In this document: positions 1 through 6,458 of the stretch, in pieces | How positions within the stretch are numbered: the stretch's first letter is position 1 | How the letters are laid out: the number at the start of each line of letters is the position of its first letter | Assembly: GCA_027295555.1 (NCBI GenBank) | Contig: JAPUKT010000171.1 | Span: 1 to 7,923 of the forward strand | DNA length: 7,923 bases | From: Deltaproteobacteria bacterium | Lineage (GTDB): Bacteria; Myxococcota_A; Polyangia; Polyangiales; Houyiibacteriaceae | Reading direction: 5' to 3' | Notes under the pieces: generated by a model | Database searches by the model: none | Told to the model about the DNA's origin: nothing | What the model saw: the letters and a program-made list of their open reading frames with translations, nothing else | Program-made: the position numbers and the translations under genes

Positions 1-66
1 CCCAGGGTTGCTACGGTGCTCGAGCAGGCCGACAAGCCCCGCGCTCTCCTGAGTGAATAGCCTCAC
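1..66. other. Edge of a neighbouring gene, strand unresolved
   Basis: Two incompatible readings cover this edge. On the plus strand, frame 1 is open from base 1 to a TAG at 58-60 and would give the C-terminal tail PRVATVLEQADKPRALLSE of an upstream gene. On the minus strand, a GTG at 66-64 with a GAAGGA motif about 9 nt upstream opens a frame beginning (M)RLFTQESAGLVGLLEHRSN that runs off the left edge. Both have reasonable third-position GC. The sequence is too short to assign a family or choose between them. One of the two is likely real. Confidence 0.35.
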
Positions 67-155
67 ATGCGATCGTCCTTCGCCACCCGCTAGTTGCCTC
101 GGTGACGGGGAACCGAGCGCCACGGCCTTCGACGACCTCGAGGACGTGTTTCTGT

Positions 156-161
156 TATAAA
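156..161 (+). promoter_or_regulatory. Possible -10 element (TATAAA) just upstream of the barrel gene
   Basis: TATAAA stands out in GC-rich surroundings, 6 nt before GTG168. If it is a -10 box, transcription would begin about at the GTG, giving a leaderless mRNA. No convincing -35 is seen at the normal spacing, so this is a weak call. Confidence 0.25.
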
Positions 162-167
162 GAAGAG

Positions 168-833
168 GTGTGGGGTTCTTCTTATCTTAGGTGCATTGCC
201 GTGATGGGGGCGTTCACGTTTTGCGTGTGCACGGTGCACGCGCAGGAAGGTCGAGACGTCGAGGTCATCACCGAACCCCCTCCGCCAGCTGAACCCCAGC
301 AGTCTCCGGACGTGGAACCTCGGCCTGGAGAGGAACCGCTGCCGACCGATCGACCTCAGGAGGAGGCTCCGGAGAAACCCGAGGAGCCGATCGGACATCT
401 TCGTGTAGGTGGCGGGATCGGCTTCGGCTTCGGCACGAACATCACGTTCGTTGGGATCTCGCCGCAGGTCTCTTACCTCGTCAAGCGCATCGTCGAGCCC
501 GGGGTCGCATTCCGATACCAGTACACGAGAGACCGTTTTCCAATTGAAGACGCGATCTGGCATACCTACGGCGCTTCGCTTTTCGTGCGGCTGTACCCTA
601 TCCCGAGCCTGTTTTTTCTCATCGAGGGTGAGATCATCAACACCGGCTTCCGGCAGGGCGACTTTTATTCGGGCCGTGACAACTACGGGAATCTGTTTTT
701 GGGCGGTGGCTACATGATCGGGTTGGGTAAGGGGGCGTTCATGGGCTTGTCGCTAAAGGTCAACGTCTTCAGGAACCCGTTCTACCCCGGTAATTTCCCG
801 ATCATCTCGATCGGCGCAGGCTACGCCTTTTGA
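168..833 (+). CDS. Secreted Pro/Glu-rich protein with C-terminal beta-barrel, probable outer-membrane protein
   Basis: From GTG168 the protein is 221 aa. It opens with a signal peptide: short n-region ending YLR, hydrophobic core CIAVMGAFTFCVC, and a probable cleavage at TVHA|QE near residue 25. Residues about 30-75 are a Pro/Glu-rich, low-complexity acidic segment (EPPPPAEPQQ, EEAPEKPEEP). The rest (from GHLRVGGGIGFGFG) is Gly- and aromatic-rich with alternating hydrophobic stretches, as expected for roughly eight beta strands. It ends IGAGYAF, a terminal Phe typical of BAM-inserted barrels. The start is uncertain. GTG102 is open but adds an unlikely N-terminus. GTG201/ATG204 has an AGGTG motif 7 nt upstream, but would leave a short signal peptide without a positive charge. 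It converges on the leftward RDKSWG-protein gene, 18 bp away. Function is unknown; the outer-membrane location is inferred from composition and the C-terminal signature. Confidence 0.75.
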   Translation: MWGSSYLRCIAVMGAFTFCVCTVHAQEGRDVEVITEPPPPAEPQQSPDVEPRPGEEPLPTDRPQEEAPEKPEEPIGHLRVGGGIGFGFGTNITFVGISPQVSYLVKRIVEPGVAFRYQYTRDRFPIEDAIWHTYGASLFVRLYPIPSLFFLIEGEIINTGFRQGDFYSGRDNYGNLFLGGGYMIGLGKGAFMGLSLKVNVFRNPFYPGNFPIISIGAGYAF

Positions 834-845
834 GCTTCGCGTAGC
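820..845. terminator. Inverted repeat across the stop codon between convergent genes
   Basis: GCTACGC (820-826) and GCGTAGC (839-845) form a perfect 7-bp stem with a 12-nt loop that includes the TGA (831-833) of the barrel gene. It lies in the 18-bp convergent gap region, so it could terminate both transcripts. There is no clean U-tract on either strand apart from a TTTT inside the loop, so intrinsic termination is uncertain. Confidence 0.35.
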
Positions 846-851
846 ATCGGC

Positions 852-1982
852 TCAGGGCGCGCCATCGAACAGATCTGCGAACCCGCTCGGAGCGTGCCGG
901 CCGAAGACGAGTGTCTCGAGGATGCCAATGCCGGTTTGTTCGCCCATCTTCGCGCGAACGACGTTGTGCACGTGAATGGTGCAGTACTCGTCGGGCTCGA
1001 CCTCGTCGAGCTTCCAACTCTCGTAGCCCGTATCGAGCTCGTCGCGCCACACTGCGTGAGCCCACTCGGGATGCTGGTAGCCGATCCCCATCATATGGAA
1101 GCGAAGCATGGGCTCCAACTCGATGTGTCGCTCCTTGCCGTCGCGTGAGACCAAGTCGAGAGTCGCGCTCTCGGGCCACCTCGTTCCAGTGCGCCATCGA
1201 ATCTGGTGCCGAGCGGTTGCCATCACCTCTTCGTCAGCTTCGATGACGTCCTTCGGCACTTCTTCCTCGTCGCCGTACGTCTTGACGATGGACGCGGCGA
1301 GCTCCTGCGCATAGCCGTCCGGCATCTCGCGCGTCAGGAAGTGCGTGCAGAACCCGTCGAAGTGAAGCGGGGACCAAATCCAGTAGACCCCTGGATCGGT
1401 CGTCAGTTTGCTGGGCGCGCCGTCCTCGTACTCGCCGACGGGACGCATGCCCCAGGACTTGTCTCGGTTCCCAATGACTTCCCTTCGCTTGACCTCGAAC
1501 CGGCGGCCCTTGATCGAGAAAAACCCCTCCCACGTTCCATATTGGGTGAACCGCTGCGTGTCCATGATGAGCCGGGTGCCGTCATACATGATGTTCTTTG
1601 GCTCTTGGATTGGCGGTGCTTTCGCGCGAAAGGTCAGATCACATTCGACTTCGGTGTCGTTGGGCTCGATCACCACGCGAACGATCCGCATTGGTTGGAC
1701 CACTTCGACGCGTAGCGGCCCCGCGGTCGAATCCATCGGGTTGTCGGCTACCCTTCGGGAGGCGTGAAACGAATGCTGGACGCCGTCGACCGTGACGCTG
1801 AAATGGCCATCCTGTACGAACCGGTGCGGATAGCGACCGAATCCGATCTCGAACAAAAACTTCCCCGCTTTGTCGAACCCGTTGAACCAATACCGATCGT
1901 AGAAATTGCGATTCGGAAGACCTGGCTGATTGACCGGGAAGGGTGCCTGGTGAATCAGGTAGTCATCGAAGTCGGTGATCAT
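852..1982 (-). CDS. Uncharacterised protein with RDKSWG motif (AttH/CrtC-like, DUF7064/7065-type)
   Basis: This 376-aa soluble protein has no signal peptide or membrane segment. The N-terminal half contains NPMDSTAGPLRVEVVQP (about 81-97) and a beta-rich region. The central signature GNRDKSWGM lies at residues 171-179. Further beta-rich sequence follows, ending in GIGILETLVFG (351-361). The general pattern 'PM...GPLRVEV, then RDxSWGxR' is, from memory, that of a large uncharacterised family annotated as DUF7064/DUF7065 and related to the AttH/CrtC lipocalin-like fold; the exact family name needs a profile search. No catalytic activity is known to me. The ATG lies one base after the stop of the racemase gene (TGA-C-ATG), with GGGAGA five bases upstream, so it is almost certainly co-transcribed and translationally coupled. 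It is the last gene of the operon. Confidence 0.85.
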   Translation of the reverse strand: MITDFDDYLIHQAPFPVNQPGLPNRNFYDRYWFNGFDKAGKFLFEIGFGRYPHRFVQDGHFSVTVDGVQHSFHASRRVADNPMDSTAGPLRVEVVQPMRIVRVVIEPNDTEVECDLTFRAKAPPIQEPKNIMYDGTRLIMDTQRFTQYGTWEGFFSIKGRRFEVKRREVIGNRDKSWGMRPVGEYEDGAPSKLTTDPGVYWIWSPLHFDGFCTHFLTREMPDGYAQELAASIVKTYGDEEEVPKDVIEADEEVMATARHQIRWRTGTRWPESATLDLVSRDGKERHIELEPMLRFHMMGIGYQHPEWAHAVWRDELDTGYESWKLDEVEPDEYCTIHVHNVVRAKMGEQTGIGILETLVFGRHAPSGFADLFDGAP

Positions 1983-1983
1983 G

Positions 1984-3093
1984 TCATTCTCCCGACTTGG
2001 GCAGGATGATTCCGCATTCGCGCAGAATGTCTTCGGTGTCGGCGCCGCGCGCTCGAGCCGGCTTGGGGTGTTCCGGGATCGTCCTGGAGAACCTCGGCGC
2101 AGCGGCGGCCTGTTTCACGCCCGCAACATCGACGAACGACCTTCGGGCCACGTGATGTGGATGCTCGAATGCCTCGGCCGCTGTGAGCACCGGTGCGAAG
2201 CATGCATCGGTCCCCTCGAGCAGCTCGCACCACTCGTTGCGGGTCCGTTGCCGGAATAGCTCTTCGAGCTTGGGACGGAGCTCGGGCCACTTGTCCGGTC
2301 GCATGTGCTCCATCGGCGCGGGTGCGTCTTTGAGACCCAGCTTGTCGATCAGCACTTGGTAAAACTGCGGCTCGAGCGCGCCGATTGAGATGTACTTGCC
2401 ATCGCTCGTCTCGTACACGTCGTAGAAGGCTGCACCGGAGTCGAGAAGGTTTTCGCCGCGCTGGTCAGACCAAAATCCCTGCTGCATGCCGGCGTACACG
2501 CTTGCCATCAGTGCGGCGACGCCATCGACCATCGCGGCATCGACCACCTGCCCCTTGCCCGACTTCCCTGTTTCGAGAAGCGCTGCAAGGACGCCGAACG
2601 CGAGCAAGAGCCCGCCGCCTCCGAAGTCTCCTACCAAATTGATCGGCACCGTGGGGCGCTCCCCTTTTCGGCCGATGGCGTGCAGGGCTCCAGCCAGAGC
2701 GATGTAATTGATATCGTGGCCAGCGCTCTGCGCCAGCGGGCCGTCCTGGCCCCACCCGGTCATCCGCCCATACACCAGGCGAGGGTTCACCTCGAGGCAG
2801 ACGTCGGGGCCTGCTCCAAGACGCTCCATGACCCCGGGTCGAAAGCCCTCGATCAGCGCGTCCGCGCTTTTCACGATCTCGAGCAGGGCGTCCGTGCCCT
2901 CGGGGCTCTTCAGATCGAGCACGACGCTCTTTTTGCCGCGGCTGAGCAAGTCGAAGGCGGCCTGCAAGTGCGATGGCTCGGGGCGGCCAACGCGAATCAC
3001 CTCCGCGCCAAGGTCGGCGAGCAGCATTCCGGCGAACGGACAAGGTCCGATGCCATCGATCTCGACGACGCGAATTCCTTCGAGCGGACCCAC
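1984..3093 (-). CDS. Alpha-methylacyl-CoA racemase (CaiB/BaiF family)
   Basis: This 369-aa enzyme should interconvert (2R)- and (2S)-2-methylacyl-CoA, a step needed before beta-oxidation of branched chains or sterol side chains. Counting from the chosen GTG, the three residues known as catalytic in Mycobacterium tuberculosis MCR fall at identical numbers: H126 and D127 (AGHDINY), D156 (LVGDFGGG) and E241 (GALEPQFY). The family blocks MTGWGQDGP, GKGQVVDAAMVDG and ADLGAEVIRV are also present, and the length matches bacterial AMACRs. This makes racemase more likely than a generic class III CoA transferase. A longer open frame extends to 3438, but homology begins at GPLEGIRVVE. GTG at 3093-3091 overlaps the upstream TAG by one base (TAGTG) and has GAGGAG 8 nt before it. 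The physiological substrate cannot be read from the sequence. Confidence 0.93.
   Translation of the reverse strand: MGPLEGIRVVEIDGIGPCPFAGMLLADLGAEVIRVGRPEPSHLQAAFDLLSRGKKSVVLDLKSPEGTDALLEIVKSADALIEGFRPGVMERLGAGPDVCLEVNPRLVYGRMTGWGQDGPLAQSAGHDINYIALAGALHAIGRKGERPTVPINLVGDFGGGGLLLAFGVLAALLETGKSGKGQVVDAAMVDGVAALMASVYAGMQQGFWSDQRGENLLDSGAAFYDVYETSDGKYISIGALEPQFYQVLIDKLGLKDAPAPMEHMRPDKWPELRPKLEELFRQRTRNEWCELLEGTDACFAPVLTAAEAFEHPHHVARRSFVDVAGVKQAAAAPRFSRTIPEHPKPARARGADTEDILRECGIILPKSGE
1988..1993 (-). promoter_or_regulatory. Ribosome binding site GGGAGA inside the racemase 3' end
   Basis: GGGAGA is followed by five bases and then the ATG at 1982. It lies within the last codons of the upstream racemase gene, which supports both this start and translational coupling. 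Confidence 0.7.
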
Positions 3094-4169
3094 TACGAGA
3101 GCTCCTCGAGCGCGCGACGCATTGTGATCGAAGCTAAGTTCTCGGCGTCGAACTCGTTTTCTTCGTCGATGATCTCGATCTTCTTCATGTACTGCCCGAC
3201 GCGAGCCATCTGCATCGAGAATCGCGTCAGCGCGAGAATCGTGTAGTAGTCGAAGTTCGAGGCATCGAAGCCCGTGATCTCTTGCCACTGCGCAATCGTC
3301 TCCGCGGGCGTGGGGAAGCCCGGCAGCCGTTCGATCTCGAGACCTTCGGTGAAGCAGCGGTCCGAGGCGAGCCACCAGGCGAGGTCTTGCACCGGATCGC
3401 CGAGTCGCACCATCTCCCAATCGAGCACGGCGACGCATTCCAGACCGTCGAAGATTTGGTTCGCAAGACGGGAGTCACCCCAACACAAAGCGATCGGTTG
3501 CTTCGCCGGCTTGTTGGCTTCCAGGTACTCGAGTGCCCTCACGATGTCGGGATGCCTCGAGGCCTCCATGCCCCAGCGAAAGTAGCCCTGGTAGTAGTCG
3601 AGTTGTTGGTCGAGAGGCGTCTCTCCGCGCTCGGGCTCGAGAAGGAAGTCGAAGTGACCTTCCCAAGAAACGCCGTGCACTTTGCACATCGCCTCGAATC
3701 CGTTCCACCAAAGGGCTTTGCGCTCTCCCTCAGAGAGATCTTCGGCGATCCAGCCTTCATCGTGCATCGGTGGGTTGTCGGTGGGGATGCGGCCCTCGAC
3801 GCGCTCCATGAGGTAGAACGGAACCCCGAGAACCGACTTGTCCGGTTCGAGCCACCGCACTTTGGGCGCCCCCACGGCGGTGCTCTCGAGCCCTTGCAGC
3901 ACGCGCGCTTGAAGCGCGATATCGTAGGTCGGGAACATGACGTATTCCTCTGGCTCGAGCCTCGCGACCAAGCTCTCTTTGTGTGTCTCGCCGTCCTTCT
4001 CGTAGACGAGGTCGAACAGAAGGGTGTCGCTCGAAAAGCCGGTGCTCAGCGGCTCTTCCAAGTCCTCGATGCGAATGCTCTGCGTCGGGACCGACAGCTT
4101 CGGGGCAAGCCAAGCGGCCAGCTTGCCCGCCGTCTCGTCGAAGTTCCTCTCTTCGTCAGCAAAAGCCAT
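3093..4169 (-). CDS. APH-family small-molecule phosphotransferase (ACAD10/11 kinase-like)
   Basis: This 358-aa protein has an aminoglycoside-phosphotransferase/choline-kinase fold. Visible landmarks are an N-lobe with FSSDTLLFDL and VARLEP (about residues 45-72), the hinge-like YLMERVEG (119-126), the catalytic loop LCWGDSRLANQ with probable base D232 and metal ligand N237, and VLDWEM with the DFG-equivalent D250. In the loop, CWGD replaces the HGD common in antibiotic kinases. Such WGDxRxxN enzymes are usually found beside acyl-CoA dehydrogenases or racemases and resemble the kinase domains of ACAD10/ACAD11 and LvaA, which phosphorylates a 4-hydroxyacyl-CoA. A hydroxyacyl-CoA or hydroxylated lipid is therefore a better guess than an aminoglycoside, but this is inference from family and context. 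The ATG has GAGGTG 4 nt upstream. Its stop shares one base with the racemase start. It lies 48 bp after the SDR gene. Confidence 0.9.
   Translation of the reverse strand: MAFADEERNFDETAGKLAAWLAPKLSVPTQSIRIEDLEEPLSTGFSSDTLLFDLVYEKDGETHKESLVARLEPEEYVMFPTYDIALQARVLQGLESTAVGAPKVRWLEPDKSVLGVPFYLMERVEGRIPTDNPPMHDEGWIAEDLSEGERKALWWNGFEAMCKVHGVSWEGHFDFLLEPERGETPLDQQLDYYQGYFRWGMEASRHPDIVRALEYLEANKPAKQPIALCWGDSRLANQIFDGLECVAVLDWEMVRLGDPVQDLAWWLASDRCFTEGLEIERLPGFPTPAETIAQWQEITGFDASNFDYYTILALTRFSMQMARVGQYMKKIEIIDEENEFDAENLASITMRRALEELS
3102..3107 (-). promoter_or_regulatory. Ribosome binding site GAGGAG deciding the racemase GTG start
   Basis: GAGGAG lies 8 nt before the GTG at 3093, inside the final codons of the kinase gene. 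It favours the GTG start over the much longer upstream open frame. Confidence 0.75.
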
Positions 4170-4173
4170 GTCT

Positions 4174-4179
4174 CACCTC
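4174..4179 (-). promoter_or_regulatory. Ribosome binding site GAGGTG for the phosphotransferase
   Basis: GAGGTG is followed by AGAC and then the ATG at 4169, a good Shine-Dalgarno match within the 48-bp gap after the SDR gene. Confidence 0.65.
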
Positions 4180-4217
4180 GTGCGCCTTTGACTCGCCGCG
4201 CGGCCCTGTTCGCACCG

Positions 4218-4973
4218 CTAGCGCTGCCCTACCTCGGGGGGCGACCAGTCGTTCACCACGCGGAACAGCCGACCCGGCGGGAGAACCAGCCTCAGGAACC
4301 GGAACATTCTGCTCTCGCCTATCCAAATCTGTTCTTGGCCGCGCTCGAGCTCTCGAACGATGCGCCGAGCGCATTCCTCCGCGCTCATCTTCTTCCAATT
4401 CTTTTCCGAGAGCATCGGCGTATCGACGGTCGGAGGAAACACCTCGACGACTCGAATGTCCTCTTCGAGGTGATAGCGAAGGCAAAGCGTGTAGGCGTGC
4501 AGCCCGGCCTTGCTGGTGCTGTACATCGGCGTGTTCGCCAAGGGTCCAAGGCCCGCGGGAGAGCCTACGATCACGATCGTCGGATCAGCCTGCGCTCGCA
4601 AAGTGTCGAGCATGCGTTGGGTGAGCTCGATCGGGCCGAAGAGGTTGGCATCGATGGTCATTTTCGCAGCGTCGAGGTTCAACCCTCCTGCCAGCGAATC
4701 GAAGCCCACGATTGCCGCGTTGCTGATCAGCACGTCGACGTGGTGGCCGTCCCGCTCGAAGGTAGCCAGCATCTGCTGAATGTCGTCTGAGCTCGTGAGG
4801 TCGCACCGATACGAGTGGATCGCGCTAGAGCCGGCCGCAGTTTCTTCGAGGGCACCGAGCCGACGCCCGCAGATCAGAATCGTGTTGTTCTTTTCGGCAA
4901 GCTGCCGCGCAAGGCTGCGGCCGATTCCCGTACCGCCACCTGTGATGAGCACCGTCCGTCCAGAGAGGTTCAT
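4218..4973 (-). CDS. Short-chain dehydrogenase/reductase, DltE-type
   Basis: This 251-aa classical SDR is a likely cytoplasmic NAD(P)(H)-dependent oxidoreductase. The Rossmann motif TGGGTGIG is at residues 11-18, CDLT at 57-60 (adenine-pocket Asp), NAA at 85-87, catalytic N110, S138 in IVGSPAG, Y151 and K155 in YSTSK, and PPTVDTPM at 180-187. The opening LSGRTVLITGGGTGIG and the NTILICGRR segment resemble the COG3967 (DltE) group, whose substrates are mostly undefined. ICGRR after the second strand, with Arg at 37-38, suggests NADP(H) preference, which is an inference. The ATG immediately follows AGAAGG, leaving no proper SD spacing. No in-frame upstream start exists within the short divergent gap, and the start fits SDR homology. 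It is the first gene of the leftward operon, with the kinase following after 48 bp. Its role there may be oxidation or reduction of a hydroxy/keto acyl intermediate, but the substrate is unknown. Confidence 0.92.
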   Translation of the reverse strand: MNLSGRTVLITGGGTGIGRSLARQLAEKNNTILICGRRLGALEETAAGSSAIHSYRCDLTSSDDIQQMLATFERDGHHVDVLISNAAIVGFDSLAGGLNLDAAKMTIDANLFGPIELTQRMLDTLRAQADPTIVIVGSPAGLGPLANTPMYSTSKAGLHAYTLCLRYHLEEDIRVVEVFPPTVDTPMLSEKNWKKMSAEECARRIVRELERGQEQIWIGESRMFRFLRLVLPPGRLFRVVNDWSPPEVGQR

Positions 4974-5020
4974 CCTTCTGCTTGTGTTGTAGTCCCATCG
5001 TGGCTATGCGCCACATGGTC

Positions 5021-5680
5021 ATGCCGACTCGGGTCCTGCGCTTCTATTTCGACTATCTCTCGCCGTACAGCTACCTGGCATGGCAGGAAATTCCCGCCCT
5101 AGCGCGCCGCAACGACCTTCAACTCGAGCCCACGCCCGTCCTGTTGGCTGCGCTCCTCGATCACCACGGTCACAAAGGCCCGGGCGAGATTCCACCGAAG
5201 CGGGCCTACATGTTCAAGGACTGCCTCCGGCGAGCCGCGGCTTTGGGCACGCCCTTCAACCCGCCGTTCTCGCATCCCTTTCATCCGCTTCTCTCGCTGC
5301 GCGTCACGATCCTCGACATGGAGGAAGCTCGTCGCGTGGAACTGATATCGAGGCTCTTCGCGGCAACTTGGGCCGAGGCACGAGACGTCAGCTCTACCGA
5401 AGTCGTCGGAGTTATCTGTAACGAAGTTGGAGTGCCAGACGCCCTCGAGCGTGTTCAGGACCCCGTCGTCAAGCAGCGTCTGAAGGACGCGGTGACCAAG
5501 GCCATCGAGCTCGGTGTGTTCGGGGTTCCCACGATGCTCGTCGGCAACGAGCTCTTTTGGGGTACCGACAGCTTCCGGCACTTCGAGAACTACCTGGCGG
5601 GCGAGGATCCGATTGCTATGACCAACCTCGAAGCTTGGGATGGGGTCCGGCCCTCCGCGGTGCGTACGCAATCGCGGTAG
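5021..5680 (+). CDS. 2-hydroxychromene-2-carboxylate isomerase-like protein (DsbA/GST-kappa family)
   Basis: From ATG5021 the protein is 219 aa with a thioredoxin-like DsbA fold. FYFDYLSPYSYLAW (residues 8-21) puts Ser14 at the position of the glutathione-activating Ser of NahD-type HCCA isomerases, rather than a CxxC disulfide motif. GPGEIPPKRAYMFKD (53-67), the cis-Pro loop FGVPTM (167-172) and ELFWGTDSF (177-185) are further family marks. The founding enzyme acts in naphthalene catabolism with glutathione, but most genomic copies are isolated paralogues with unknown substrates. No ring-cleavage genes are nearby. Tail residues after about 200 look extra. The start is uncertain: ATGs at 5006 and 5015 and TTG4982 are also in frame, none with a strong RBS, and 5021 best fits the family's N-terminus. 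It is divergent from the SDR and convergent with the TauE/SafE gene. Confidence 0.88.
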   Translation: MPTRVLRFYFDYLSPYSYLAWQEIPALARRNDLQLEPTPVLLAALLDHHGHKGPGEIPPKRAYMFKDCLRRAAALGTPFNPPFSHPFHPLLSLRVTILDMEEARRVELISRLFAATWAEARDVSSTEVVGVICNEVGVPDALERVQDPVVKQRLKDAVTKAIELGVFGVPTMLVGNELFWGTDSFRHFENYLAGEDPIAMTNLEAWDGVRPSAVRTQSR

Positions 5681-5683
5681 GGC
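5650..5683. terminator. GC-rich hairpin at the end of the isomerase gene
   Basis: GCCCT-CCGCG (5650-5659) pairs with CGCGG-T-AGGGC (5673-5683), ten base pairs with one bulged T and a 13-nt loop. It spans the TAG stop (5678-5680) and lies in the region between two convergent genes (19-bp gap). It could end the rightward transcript or both. No U-tract follows, so it is only a candidate. Confidence 0.4.
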
Positions 5684-5699
5684 TTGCCTTGCGGGACGA

Positions 5700-6434
5700 T
5701 CAGGCCAGCACCGCTGAGATGATCAAGTACATGGCGAGGATGGCGAGGACGACCTGGAACCAGAGCACGAAGCGCTCCTTCGAGATCATGCCTAATAAGT
5801 GTTTACCAAAATAGGTCCCGCCGATCACGGCGGTGATGAGGGCGAGCAGAAGGGGCGCGTACGGGCTGTAGTCGAAGCCCAGCGCAAGGAACGCTGGGAC
5901 CTTCAGCAAATGGAGCCACGTCTGGCAGACCGCCTTCGTCGCGATGACTTGCTCGTTGTCGAAGTCATCCCGCAAGAAGAAAGGCGCGAGAAATGGCCCT
6001 GTCGCCCCAACGAAGATACTGAGCAGGCCGGCCGCGAAGCCGAGGATGCCATACGACCAGATCGGGGGATTGCGTAGCGTCGGTTGGTACCGGCGCCACA
6101 GCAAGAAAAAAAGAATGAACGCGCCAACCCATGCGCGGAACCACGTGAGCTTCATTTCGGACCAAAGCAGGCCTGCGATCGCGACTCCCAGCACTGCCGG
6201 CGCCATGAACGTGAACAGGATCGACCAGCGGACGTGCTTGCGGAACGCCCAGGTGCGCGTCCAGTTCGACGCCAACTGCACGACGCCGTGAATCGGGACG
6301 ACCACGCGCGCCGGCATCAGCGCGGTCATCACGCCGAGGAGCGTCACCCCGCCCGCCATTCCGAGGATCGCAGAGATCGTGGCGGTCGCAAAGCACGCTA
6401 CCACCAGGGTGATCACGGTCATCAAGTCGAGCAC
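5700..6434 (-). CDS. TauE/SafE family membrane permease, probable sulfite/organosulfur exporter
   Basis: This 244-aa protein is mostly hydrophobic, with about seven or eight membrane-spanning stretches (for example near residues 6-40, 71-91, 99-115, 127-147, 170-186, 192-211 and 222-243). The glycine motif AILGMAGGV (22-30) sits in the first half. In the second half are FVGATGPFLAPFFLR (141-155) and EQVIATKA (161-168), the paired pattern of TauE/SafE transporters. The family moves sulfite, sulfonates or similar anions across the inner membrane. It lies 24 bp downstream of the persulfide dioxygenase-rhodanese gene on the same strand, which supports export of the sulfite that enzyme makes. The start is GTG6434 or ATG6422. 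A GGTG motif 9 nt before ATG6422 makes the shorter form plausible. The substrate is inferred from family and context. Confidence 0.9.
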   Translation of the reverse strand: MLDLMTVITLVVACFATATISAILGMAGGVTLLGVMTALMPARVVVPIHGVVQLASNWTRTWAFRKHVRWSILFTFMAPAVLGVAIAGLLWSEMKLTWFRAWVGAFILFFLLWRRYQPTLRNPPIWSYGILGFAAGLLSIFVGATGPFLAPFFLRDDFDNEQVIATKAVCQTWLHLLKVPAFLALGFDYSPYAPLLLALITAVIGGTYFGKHLLGMISKERFVLWFQVVLAILAMYLIISAVLA

Positions 6435-6458
6435 CGGCGGAGGCTAGCATCACCTGGC

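Noticed and set aside
3094..3438. N-terminal extension of the racemase open frame
   Set aside because: The extra 115 residues are low-complexity Arg-rich sequence overlapping the kinase C-terminus in another frame. Homology and the RBS place the start at 3093.
4195..4204. Perfect palindrome GCCGCGCGGC between the SDR and kinase genes
   Set aside because: A 10-bp GC-only palindrome is expected by chance in such DNA. It has no loop and no U-tract, so it is neither a terminator nor a distinctive operator.
3282..4790. 502-aa plus-strand open frame opposite the kinase and SDR genes
   Set aside because: It is antisense to two genes with complete catalytic motifs and matches no family. Its Arg/His/Val-rich, repeat-free composition is the usual product of GC-biased codons read on the other strand.
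5099..5671. 190-aa minus-strand frame opposite the isomerase gene
   Set aside because: It is a shadow frame. The plus strand carries the full HCCA isomerase motif set over the same bases.
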